This document shows positions 52,351-60,056 of a stretch of DNA of 64,000 bases, one piece after another. Under the pieces are notes generated by a model. It was not told the DNA's origin and searched no databases. It saw nothing but the letters and a program-made list of their open reading frames with translations. This DNA comes from VXYL01 sp965200375 (GTDB lineage: Bacteria; Pseudomonadota; Gammaproteobacteria; Pseudomonadales; Azotimanducaceae). The position numbers and the translations under genes were made by a program. Location of the stretch: NCBI GenBank assembly GCA_965200375.1, contig OZ241353.1:3100001-3164000 (forward strand). Reading direction: 5' to 3'. How positions within the stretch are numbered: the first letter of the stretch is position 1; each line of letters begins with the position of its first letter.

Positions 52351-53475
52351 TCAATGCCCTGGGGCGCGCCTGGCTTGTGCGTTCGCGGTGGCGATGCCGG
52401 CGGCCCGTTCCAGCTCCCGGACGATCAAGCCGGCGCTGTCCCGGCTGGCGAAGGCCCCCAGCCGCCGCCGAACGGCAGCCGCCTGGTCCGCGAGCCTGGC
52501 CAGTTCGGCCAGCAAGGTCTCGGCGCAGAGGGCTTCTTCCGCCAGCACCTGGCTCCAGCCTTTGCCGGCCGCGAAGGCGGCGTTTTCGATCTGGTCGCCG
52601 CGGCTGGCGGTTCGCGGCAGCGGCACCAGGAGGTGCGGCTTGCCGAGCGCCAGCCACTCGCAGAGCGCATTGGCGCCGGCCCGGGACACTACCAGATCGG
52701 CCGCCGCGATCGCGTCTCCCCACCCTTCGCGCACGTATTCGCGCTGCACGTAGCCGGGCGTCGCCTCGTGCTCGGCGCTCGCCTGGCCGGGGCCGCACAC
52801 GTGGACCACGACGTAGCGTTCGAGCAGGCCGCCCAGGGCGGAGCGGACCACGGCGTTGAGGCTGGCCGCGCCGCTGCTGCCGCCCACCACGAGCAGCACG
52901 GGCTTGCCGGCGCGCTCGATGCCGAGCCGCCGCCGGCCTCGCCTGGCGCAGCCGGCCGCGAGTTCCTGGCGCAGCGGCGTGCCGGTCGCCACTGTCCGTT
53001 GGCCCTTGCGCCTCGTCGCGCGCGCTGCGGTCGCCTCGAAGTTCACGCACAGCGAGGCCGCGAAGGGCATGCTCAGGCGGTTGGCGAGCCCCGGCGTCAG
53101 ATCCGATTCGTGGGCCACCACCGGGATGCGGTTCAGCCAGGCCCCGAGCACGGCCGGGAAGGCCGCGAACCCCCCCTTGGAGAACACCACCTGCGGCCCG
53201 ATGCGGCGCAGCAGTCGCCACGCCTGGACGACGCCGACCGGCACGCGGCCGACATCGACCAGGTTGCGCATCGAGAAGTAGCGCCGCAGCTTGCCGCTCT
53301 GCACCGCGTGGTAGGCCACCGGCAGCCCTTGCAGCAGGCTCCGCTCCAGGCCCGAGGCGCTGCCGACGAAGTGGACCGCGCAGCCCTGCGCCAGGAGCCG
53401 CTCCATCACCGGCACGGCCGGCAGCACATGGCCGGCGGTGCCGCCGCCGGTGACCGCCACGCACTTCAGAGACAC
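52351..53475 (-). CDS. murG: MurG-family N-acetylglucosaminyltransferase (Firmicutes-like type)
   Basis: A 374-residue glycosyltransferase started at GTG (VSLKCVAVTGGGTAGHVLPA). GGGTAGHV is the MurG G-loop. The body reads SGKLRRYFSMRN, FSKGGFAAFPAV, HESDLTPGLANRL, VVGGSSGAASLN and SRGDQIENA, patterns I associate with staphylococcal/low-GC MurG rather than E. coli MurG. It transfers GlcNAc to lipid I to give lipid II. It lies outside any dcw cluster, between hda and serA, with its start overlapping the hda stop. It may be a paralogue or a transferred copy. Confidence 0.88.
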   Translation of the reverse strand: MSLKCVAVTGGGTAGHVLPAVPVMERLLAQGCAVHFVGSASGLERSLLQGLPVAYHAVQSGKLRRYFSMRNLVDVGRVPVGVVQAWRLLRRIGPQVVFSKGGFAAFPAVLGAWLNRIPVVAHESDLTPGLANRLSMPFAASLCVNFEATAARATRRKGQRTVATGTPLRQELAAGCARRGRRRLGIERAGKPVLLVVGGSSGAASLNAVVRSALGGLLERYVVVHVCGPGQASAEHEATPGYVQREYVREGWGDAIAAADLVVSRAGANALCEWLALGKPHLLVPLPRTASRGDQIENAAFAAGKGWSQVLAEEALCAETLLAELARLADQAAAVRRRLGAFASRDSAGLIVRELERAAGIATANAQARRAPGH

Positions 53476-54167
53476 AGCGCTTCCTTGACGAAAGGGATGG
53501 TCAGGCGCCGCTGCGCGGCCAGCGAGGAACGGTCCAGCTTGTCCAGCAGCGCCAGCAGTTCGCCCTGGTCCCGTGGCACCCTGGCCAGCAGAAAGCGCAC
53601 TACGTCGTCGCCGAGAAAGAGGCCCCGCTGTCTGGCCGCGGCGGCAAGCAGCGCTGGCTTGTCGTCCTCCGGCAGCGCCAGCACCCGGTAGCAGGCGGCC
53701 GCGCACAGTCGGGAACGCAGATCGGGAAGCGCGAAGCGGCAGTCCAGGGGCGAACGGCTGGCGGTGACGATCAGCCGCGCGCCAGCAAGGCGCAGCCGGT
53801 TGTAGAAGTCGAACAGCGCGACCTCGGCCGTTCGGCTGCCCAGCCAGCCTTCCACGTCGTCCACGGCCACCGTGGCGAACCGGAGGTAGCCGGCCAACGC
53901 CGGCAGGTCCGCCGCCACCGCCGCCGCCGGCACGTAGCACGCCAGCGGCTGGCGATGGCACACGGCGTGCAGCAGGTGCGTCTTGCCGACGCCGGGCGAA
54001 CCGAACAGCCACAGGCACGCGAACCCCGGTTCCTCGCCTCGAAGCCGCTCCACCAGCTCGGCGTTGCGGCCGGCGAGGAACTGCGCGAAAGTGCTGCGCT
54101 CCCGCAGTTCGAAGGGCAACGCGAGCTGCTGCCCGGTGCCGCCCCGGGCCGGTGCCGTGGCCGCCAA
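53466..54167 (-). CDS. hda: DnaA-related regulatory protein Hda
   Basis: A 233-residue protein if started at TTG 54167, equal to the length of E. coli Hda. QQLALPFELRERSTFAQFLAGRNAELVERL is the clamp-binding QL-x-L-P motif and AAA lead-in; Walker A-like LWLFGSPGVGKTHLLHAVCH, Walker B-like VAVDDVEGW, ARLIVTASRSPLDC (sensor I) and PDLRSRLCAA (box VII Arg finger) follow. With the beta clamp, Hda stimulates ATP hydrolysis by DnaA. No better start codon is in frame. It is followed by the murG-like gene with a 10-base overlap. Confidence 0.9.
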   Translation of the reverse strand: MAATAPARGGTGQQLALPFELRERSTFAQFLAGRNAELVERLRGEEPGFACLWLFGSPGVGKTHLLHAVCHRQPLACYVPAAAVAADLPALAGYLRFATVAVDDVEGWLGSRTAEVALFDFYNRLRLAGARLIVTASRSPLDCRFALPDLRSRLCAAACYRVLALPEDDKPALLAAAARQRGLFLGDDVVRFLLARVPRDQGELLALLDKLDRSSLAAQRRLTIPFVKEALCL

Positions 54168-54169
54168 CG

Positions 54170-54781
54170 CTAGGGGGCCTGTCCCGCTGCCCGCTGGCGC
54201 GCAACGTACTCCACTCGCGCCAGCCGGCTCCATGCGAACACGTAGTGGACGCCGGAGACGACGCCGGTGGCCGCTACCGCGTAGAAGCCCGCCGGCAGGG
54301 CGGCGGCAGCCGCGCCTGCCACCGGCGCGACGCCGGCGAGGCTCACGAGCACCACCACCAGCAGCGCGATCTGGGCGGCCGTGTTGATCTTGCTGAGCAG
54401 CGTCGGCGCCATCTCCACGTGGCCGAGGAGCTGGCGGAAGGCGAAGGCGCCGGAGACGATCACCAGATCCCGCCCCACCACGAGGGCCACCAGCCACAGC
54501 GGCACGTGCCCCTTGGCGGCGAGCACGGCGAACACCACCAGCATCAGCAGCTTGTCCGCCGCCGGGTCCGCGAACGCCCCGAAGCGGGTGCGCCAATCGA
54601 AACGCCGGGCGAGGATGCCGTCGATCGCGTCCGAGGCGCCGGCGACGGCCACCAGCGCCAGCGCCTCCGGGAACGCGTCCTGCCACAGCAGCCAGCCGCA
54701 GGGCGCCACCAGCACTATGCGCACCACGGTGATGGCGTTCGGCAGCTGGCGCAGCCAGCCCCGGTGCTCCTGCGCGATCAC
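54170..54781 (-). CDS. CDP-alcohol phosphatidyltransferase (PgsA-like)
   Basis: A 203-residue membrane protein started at GTG (VIAQEHRGWLRQLPNAITVVRI), overlapping the upstream stop as GTGA. The family motif D-G-x2-A-R-x8-G-x3-D-x3-D is exact (DG near residue 54, then AR, G, D, D). LPNAITVVRIVLVAP resembles PgsA/CLS-type synthases that use glycerol-3-phosphate or other alcohols. A pssA gene elsewhere in this window argues against phosphatidylserine as the product; the family alone does not show which alcohol is used. It is coupled to the DUF2066 gene. Confidence 0.85.
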   Translation of the reverse strand: MIAQEHRGWLRQLPNAITVVRIVLVAPCGWLLWQDAFPEALALVAVAGASDAIDGILARRFDWRTRFGAFADPAADKLLMLVVFAVLAAKGHVPLWLVALVVGRDLVIVSGAFAFRQLLGHVEMAPTLLSKINTAAQIALLVVVLVSLAGVAPVAGAAAAALPAGFYAVAATGVVSGVHYVFAWSRLARVEYVARQRAAGQAP

Positions 54782-55926
54782 GGCGGGCCCTGCCATACCA
54801 GCGCCAGCGGGCCGGACGTGCCGGCGTCTTCCGGCGCCACCGCGAGCATGCCGCCCATGCCGATGAGTTCCCGCAGCTGCGCCGGGCTGGAGCGGGAGTG
54901 CAGGCGAAGGCCGATGGCGTCCGGCCGCACCGTATGCACCACCACCCGCTCGATGTACTCCCGGGATTGCAGATGCGCCAGCAGCGCCCCGTAGCGTTCC
55001 ACGGTCTGGGCTTGCCGCACCACGGCGTCGATGGCCGCGAGCCGGCCGCGCACCGCGAATCGATCCGCCAGCGTTGCCGCCATGCTGTCCACGGCTGCCG
55101 CGGCGATGGCGGCTGGCGTTGCGGCGTCGTGGCGGAACGCATTCAGCAAGGCTTCGCCCTGGCGGATGCCACGGCTGCGCCGGGCGGCGACGGGCAGGTC
55201 GTACAGCCGCACCGGGGCGGCCGAACCCCGGGAGCGCAGATCCCACACCGAACGCCACCCGCCGGCATCCGCGGGGCGCACCCGGCCCACCAGCAGCAGG
55301 TCCGGCGCGTAGCGCGCCGACGCCGCATCGACGTCTTCCCAGAACAGGCCCCAGACGGCCGCCGGCGCCAAAGCCGAATCCGCCAGGTCCATGAGCGGCA
55401 GGGAGAGTTCCAGGCCGCGCTGCCTGGCCCGTCGTTCAAGGCCCCGGGCAATGGCTGCGCCGTTGGCGTCCGCGGTCGAGGCGGCGCCCGCGGCCGAGAC
55501 GATCCGCCGTTCGCCGTCCTGTTCCACCACCACCCAGGCCAGCACGCTGGGCCGATTCGCGGACCACACCGGCAGCTCCGCTTCGCGGATCAGGCGCAGC
55601 ACCTGGGCGGGCTCGAAGTGGAACACCGCCAGCAGCGGAGCGGTGTCGCTGGGTTCGTTCCGCCGCCGGGCGTACTCGTAGCGGGCGTAGAACCGCGCCG
55701 GCGCCGCCAGCGCGCTGGCGATGCCCGGGCTGCTCGGCAGCGGCGCAAGCCCGGTGACCCGGGTGAGCAGTTCCGCCAGCGCGGTGCTCGCCGCCCGCTC
55801 CCGCTCGGCGGCGGACTGGGTGCGCACCGGCACCTCGGCGGCGTACAGCCACGGCACGACGGCGGCGCTGGCGGCGGCGCCGCTGGCTGCCAGACAGCAG
55901 GCGAGCAGGCGATGCGCGGTTCTCAC
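54778..55926 (-). CDS. DUF2066 exported protein
   Basis: A 382-residue protein started at GTG 55926 (VRTAHRLLACCLAASGAAASA), which gives a clean signal peptide. YAAEVPVRTQSAAERERAASTALAELLTRVTG is the diagnostic DUF2066 opening. The rest is a two-subdomain alpha/beta region (LPVWSANRPSVLAWVVVEQDG; APDLLLVGRVR). Gammaproteobacteria often have it near the pgsA/hda/purM cluster, as here. Function unknown. A longer start at 55980 would begin inside a short repeated element. Confidence 0.85.
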   Translation of the reverse strand: MRTAHRLLACCLAASGAAASAAVVPWLYAAEVPVRTQSAAERERAASTALAELLTRVTGLAPLPSSPGIASALAAPARFYARYEYARRRNEPSDTAPLLAVFHFEPAQVLRLIREAELPVWSANRPSVLAWVVVEQDGERRIVSAAGAASTADANGAAIARGLERRARQRGLELSLPLMDLADSALAPAAVWGLFWEDVDAASARYAPDLLLVGRVRPADAGGWRSVWDLRSRGSAAPVRLYDLPVAARRSRGIRQGEALLNAFRHDAATPAAIAAAAVDSMAATLADRFAVRGRLAAIDAVVRQAQTVERYGALLAHLQSREYIERVVVHTVRPDAIGLRLHSRSSPAQLRELIGMGGMLAVAPEDAGTSGPLALVWQGPP

Positions 55927-55974
55927 GATATTGGCCCTGGCCAAGGCAGCGGGGCGTGGCGGCGGGAAGTGTAA

Positions 55975-56014
55975 CGACATTCCCGATGCGCCTTAAGCCG
56001 AAGCGCCGTCCCGC
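55975..56014. repeat. short repeated element, copy A
   Basis: CGACATTCCCGATGCG followed by [CG]CTTA and then AGCGCCGT[CG]CCGCC recurs at 63954-63996. Between the two shared blocks the copies differ by a few bases and length. Both lie 50-90 bases upstream of a minus-strand gene that encodes an exported protein (DUF2066 here). Confidence 0.5.
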
Positions 56015-56110
56015 CCATCCCGCTGCGGCAGCGCATGGCTGCCGGCGCCCTGCGGAGGCAAGGCCCGCAACGAGACGGCTGCGGGCGCGCCGGGGCGCAA
56101 GCGCGCCCGG

Positions 56111-56545
56111 CTAGGCGGCCCAGCGGCGCACTTGGCGAGGCGCGATGCGGATCGCCTGCGCGCCCATCGGCACGGTCCGATACTGCGGGTACTTGGCGCG
56201 CAGCGCCTCCGCCAGCGCTGCGCCCGTCTCCTCGACCGCCGCCTCGCCGTCCACGCGCACCCAGCGCAGCCGCGACCAGTCCGCCGCGTACTCGTCCACC
56301 AGCAGGGCGACGGCCGGATTGGCGGCGATGTTGGCCAGCCGCCTGAGGGGCCGGCCGGACTTCCGCTTGCCGTCGATGGGCACCCACAGCGCCCCCGCCG
56401 ATTCGCAGAACACCACCGGCACGACATGCGGCATCCCCTGGCGGCTGGTGGCCAGACGCGCCACCGGGCAGGCCCTCGCCCAGGCCGGCAGGATGCCCGC
56501 CACTGCGCCGGCGCAAGAGGTCGTTGGCGGTGGTCGTTGTGTCAC
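56111..56545 (-). CDS. PPOX-class F420-dependent enzyme (TIGR03668/Rv0121-like)
   Basis: A 144-residue protein started at GTG 56545 with TAAGGA upstream. The split-barrel fold shows CPVARLATSRQGMPHVVPVVF, LWVPIDGKRKSGRPLRRLANIAANPAVALLVDEYAADWSRLRWVRVDGEA and EALRAKYPQYRTVPMG. This order is what I recall for mycobacterial Rv0121-type F420-dependent PPOX proteins rather than FMN-binding PdxH. Substrate unknown. It is divergent from the NHL gene with only 31 bp between. Confidence 0.8.
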   Translation of the reverse strand: MTQRPPPTTSCAGAVAGILPAWARACPVARLATSRQGMPHVVPVVFCESAGALWVPIDGKRKSGRPLRRLANIAANPAVALLVDEYAADWSRLRWVRVDGEAAVEETGAALAEALRAKYPQYRTVPMGAQAIRIAPRQVRRWAA

Positions 56546-56576
56546 AATCCTTAGCGTCGCTCCGAGCGGGGAATCG

Positions 56577-58949
56577 ATGGGCCGGCCCATTCTATGGACG
56601 TTGGCGGTGGCGCTGGCGCCGGCGCTGCCCGTGGCGGCGCAGGAACCGGCCGCCCTTATCGAGACGTTCGCTGGCGGGGGTGGAACGCGGCCCCCGGTGC
56701 CCGTGGTTTATGGGCCTATAGGCGTGGCGGTAGATGCCGCCGGTGCCATCTACATCGCCGCCCGCGCCGGCGAACGCGTCATCAAGATCGACGGCCGCGG
56801 AGACGCCTCGACGGTGGCCGGCACAGGCCAGCGCGGCTTCAGCGGCGATGGCGGCCCGGCGATCTCGGCCCGTTTGGAGGGGCCCTTTGACGTAGCGGTG
56901 TCCAGCGCCGGCGACATCTACATCCTCACCTGGAACCGCATTCGCAAGGTGGACGCGGCCACGGGGGTCATCACGACCGTTGCCGGCACCGGTACGCATG
57001 GCTTCAGCGCCGACGGCGGCCTGGCGCGGTCCGCGCAGCTGGCCGACGTCCGAGGCATAGCAGTGGATCAATCGAGCAATCTCTACCTCGCCGAATATCA
57101 CGGCCATCGCATTCGCAAGGTGGAGGCCGCGACGGGGCTCATCTCGACGGTTGCGGGCACAGGGCGCTCGGGCTTCGGTGGCATTGGCGGCGCAGCAACC
57201 TCGGCGCTATTGGACTCTCCGATCGATGTGGCCGTTGACGGTTCGGGCAATCTCTACATCGTCGAGGACGCCCAACGCAGCATCCGCAAGGTGGATGCGG
57301 CGACCGGGAACATCTCGACGGTCGCGGAGAGGGAGACGGGATGGTGGGTGTGGCGCATCGCAGTGGGCAGTGCCGGCGACATCTACGCCGCCGACTGGAG
57401 CAACAGCCTCCTGCACAAGGTCGACGCCGCCACCGGCACTGTCTCGACGGTTGCGGGCACCGGGATTCAGGCCCCCGGAGGCGATGGCGGGGCAGCGAGT
57501 TCGGCGTCGGTACGTCCCAGCGACGTGGCGGTGGACCGCTTCGGCAACCTCTACATCGCGGACCATTACAACCATCGGGTCCGCAGGGTGGACGCGGCCA
57601 CAGGGAACATATCCACGATCGCGGCGATAGATGGGACCTATTTCGGCTTCAGCGGCGACGGCGCCGCAGCGACCGCGGCGCAGCTGTACTTTCCGAGCGG
57701 CGTCGCCGTGGACTCGGCCGACAACGTCTACATCGCTGATTTGAGAAACCTGCGTGTCCGCAAGGTGGATGCGGAGACGGGCAATATCGCAACTGTGGCC
57801 GGCACTGGCGTGCGGGGCTTCAGCGGGGATGGCGGCCCTGCAGTAGCGGCGCAGCTAGGGCTTGTCTACGACGTGTCGGTAGATGCGGCCGGCAATGTCT
57901 ACGTCGCCGACTACGGCAATAGGCGTGTTCGCAGGATCGGAGCCGGCGCGGGAACCATCTCGACGATCGCTGATCGCGGAGTTCTGGATCTCGAAGGCAC
58001 CGGAGCCGGGCCCCTCAGCGTGGCCGCGGATGGCTTCGGCAACGTCTACGTCGCTGCGGGGCAACGCGTCCGCAGAGTAGAGGTCGCCACAGGGGTTGTT
58101 TCGACCATCGCCGGCACTGGCGAGCAGGGCTTCCGCGGCGACGGCAGCGCGGCAGTGTTGGCGCGGCTCTCCGTGTCGGGCGTGGCCGTGGATGAAGTGG
58201 GCAACGTCTACATCGCCGACTATGACAACCACCGAATAAGAATGGTGGATGCTGCGACCGGGATCATCTGGACCATCGCCGGCACTGGCGAGCAGGGCTT
58301 CCGCGGGGATGGTGGCTTGGCGGTGTCGGCGTGGTTGCAGTTCCCCTTCGGCGTGGCGGTGGACGCCTTGCGCAACATCTACATCGCAGATCGGTCCAAC
58401 GACCGCGTACGGAAAGTGGACTCCGCCACGGGGAGGATCGAGACCATTGCTGGCAGGTCCGAGGGGCTCGGCGGGGACGGCGGCCCGGCAAGGGACGCGA
58501 ATTTGAACAACCCGCACGATGTAGCGGTGGACGGTCTCGGCAACATCTACATCGCCGAATGGGGCAACCACCGCATCCGCCGGATCTGGGTTCCCGGTGC
58601 GGCAACCGGCGGCCAACGACACAGGCCCGTATCGAGGCGATTGGCTGGCGACAGTCTCCGGCTGCCGCTGACGTCGATTCTGGCCGCCGGCGACTTGCGC
58701 GCGCCACGCTGGCGGGCATCGTCTTCGAACCCCTCCCTCGTGACGGTGCGCGTGTACGGCGACGAGCTGCTGCTGGCGCCCGAGCCAGCTGCCGAAGGCG
58801 CGGCGGACATCGAGTTGGTCGCAATGGACGCCGATGGCCGGTCGGTCACCGTGTACTTTCGCGTGCAGGTGGAGTTCCACTGGCCAATCCGCATCGCCCG
58901 CGGCTGGCGCAATGCCATCGGGGCCATGCTGTCCGCCGGCAGCGGCTGA
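56577..58949 (+). CDS. secreted NHL-repeat protein with Ig-like domain and RGWR tail
   Basis: A 790-residue exported protein (signal peptide MGRPILWTLAVALAPALPVAAQ). Residues about 30-680 contain roughly a dozen NHL blades with the recurring D-V-A-V-D-x-x-G-N-[IV]-Y-[IV]-A-D, R-[IV]-R-[KR]-V-D-A-A-T-G and STVAGTG-x-x-G-F-x-G-D-G-G units, enough for two propellers. The C-terminal 110 residues are a beta domain (DLRAPRWRASSSNPSLVTV, ADIELVAMDADGRSVTVYF) and a tail with IARGWRNAIGAML. The same tail pattern ends the LRR protein and the hydrolase at 10.3 kb. Ligand unknown; NHL propellers bind proteins or glycans. Confidence 0.85.
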   Translation: MGRPILWTLAVALAPALPVAAQEPAALIETFAGGGGTRPPVPVVYGPIGVAVDAAGAIYIAARAGERVIKIDGRGDASTVAGTGQRGFSGDGGPAISARLEGPFDVAVSSAGDIYILTWNRIRKVDAATGVITTVAGTGTHGFSADGGLARSAQLADVRGIAVDQSSNLYLAEYHGHRIRKVEAATGLISTVAGTGRSGFGGIGGAATSALLDSPIDVAVDGSGNLYIVEDAQRSIRKVDAATGNISTVAERETGWWVWRIAVGSAGDIYAADWSNSLLHKVDAATGTVSTVAGTGIQAPGGDGGAASSASVRPSDVAVDRFGNLYIADHYNHRVRRVDAATGNISTIAAIDGTYFGFSGDGAAATAAQLYFPSGVAVDSADNVYIADLRNLRVRKVDAETGNIATVAGTGVRGFSGDGGPAVAAQLGLVYDVSVDAAGNVYVADYGNRRVRRIGAGAGTISTIADRGVLDLEGTGAGPLSVAADGFGNVYVAAGQRVRRVEVATGVVSTIAGTGEQGFRGDGSAAVLARLSVSGVAVDEVGNVYIADYDNHRIRMVDAATGIIWTIAGTGEQGFRGDGGLAVSAWLQFPFGVAVDALRNIYIADRSNDRVRKVDSATGRIETIAGRSEGLGGDGGPARDANLNNPHDVAVDGLGNIYIAEWGNHRIRRIWVPGAATGGQRHRPVSRRLAGDSLRLPLTSILAAGDLRAPRWRASSSNPSLVTVRVYGDELLLAPEPAAEGAADIELVAMDADGRSVTVYFRVQVEFHWPIRIARGWRNAIGAMLSAGSG

Positions 58950-59259
58950 ACGACGATGCCGGGCGCAACGTGAACGCAAACTGTTGGCGCCTGGGCGGTT
59001 GCTTGGAGCGATCCATGCCCGTGCTTGCGCCGTGGCTGTTGGCCATGTGCGTGTGTTTGCCTGTACGCTAGCCCGCGGTGCCAACGCCCGTCGCGGGCGG
59101 CTTCCAGATCAATCCCTAGGTCGCCTTCGTCGCGCATGAAGCCGCCTCGTCTTCCATCTCTCTGGCGCGGCACGGTGCCGAAACGCAGAACTTGGCTCAT
59201 TTGTGAAGGTCCTCGCCCTTCAAGTAGTCTAGGGCCGAGTTCGATGCGGATGTCTCGCC
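58950..59259 (+). other. 310-bp gap with broken reading frame
   Basis: From ATG 59015 a plausible short signal-like sequence (MPVLAPWLLAMCVCLPVR) runs into TAG at 59069; in the same frame PAVPTPVAGGFQINP follows to a second TAG at 59117, and then 28 more codons to TGA at 59204. This may be a dead remnant of an exported protein, or chance. I see no other gene here. Confidence 0.35.
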
Positions 59260-60056
59260 GTGGCGCTAGCAGGTCTTTGGCGGACGCGATGCGCCGTCTG
59301 GCTGGCCGCGACGTGGGCTGCAAGCCTGTTCGCGCAGCCGGGACCGACGATTCTCTTTGGCGATGCGTTGGCGGTGCGTCCCGGCGAGGCAGCTACGCTT
59401 GTGGTTCAGGCGGTTGGTGCGCCGGGCACGGTAGCGCAGCTTGCTGCAGCCGCGCCAGCTGCGCCAGCACCAACGGCGGCAACGCCCGGACGGTGTGCCG
59501 ATGCGCCGGCAGTTCCTGCCCCACCGGCTACGTCCAGTCCGGCAGTTGCAGCACCACCACGGCCACCACCTGCACCGGCGACACCGACGGCTGCGGGCGG
59601 AGCGTCTACGACACCCGTTGCCGGACCACGTCCCACTCGTTCGCCGACGCGCCGCGGGAGATCTGCCGCTACGAGCACCGGGACCGCAATCTGTTCAGCT
59701 GCCGCCACCAGACCCGCATCTGCCAGGCGCGGGTGACCCACGTCGGCTGCGTGAGTTCCTCCAGCACCACGCCGGGGCCCTTCGATCCGGGGCCGGGGGA
59801 TCCGGGGCCGGGAGATCCGGGTCCGGGCGGCTTCAGCGACGACGGCGACTGGAGCGAGCCGGCCAGGGGCTATCTGCTGCCGACGTTCGAGTGCGGCGCC
59901 GCCGCCAACACCTGCACGGTGGCCTTCGAGGACGAGACCCTCGTCAGCGACGACTACGGCGTGGTGGACAAGGCGGACACGCCGGAGAGCCAGCTGTGGG
60001 AGTGCCACAGCGACAACGGCACCGTGCGTCAATGCTCGCTGCCGAAGGGCGACTGA
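59260..60056 (+). pseudogene. secreted cysteine-rich protein, apparently frameshifted
   Basis: Frame 1 from GTG 59260 gives a good signal peptide (MALAGLWRTRCAVWLAATWAASLFAQ) and then PGPTILFGDALAVRPGEAATLVV. Near 59410-59440 the sensible reading moves to the -1 frame, which continues with a Cys-rich region (CCSRASCASTNGG, CRCAGSSCPTG), repeated DPGPG units and FECGAAANTCTVAFEDETL to TGA at 60054-60056. No slippery site is evident, so an indel is most likely. If the gene is intact with a correct join it would be about 265 residues. Its stop overlaps the next ATG by one base. Confidence 0.6.
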
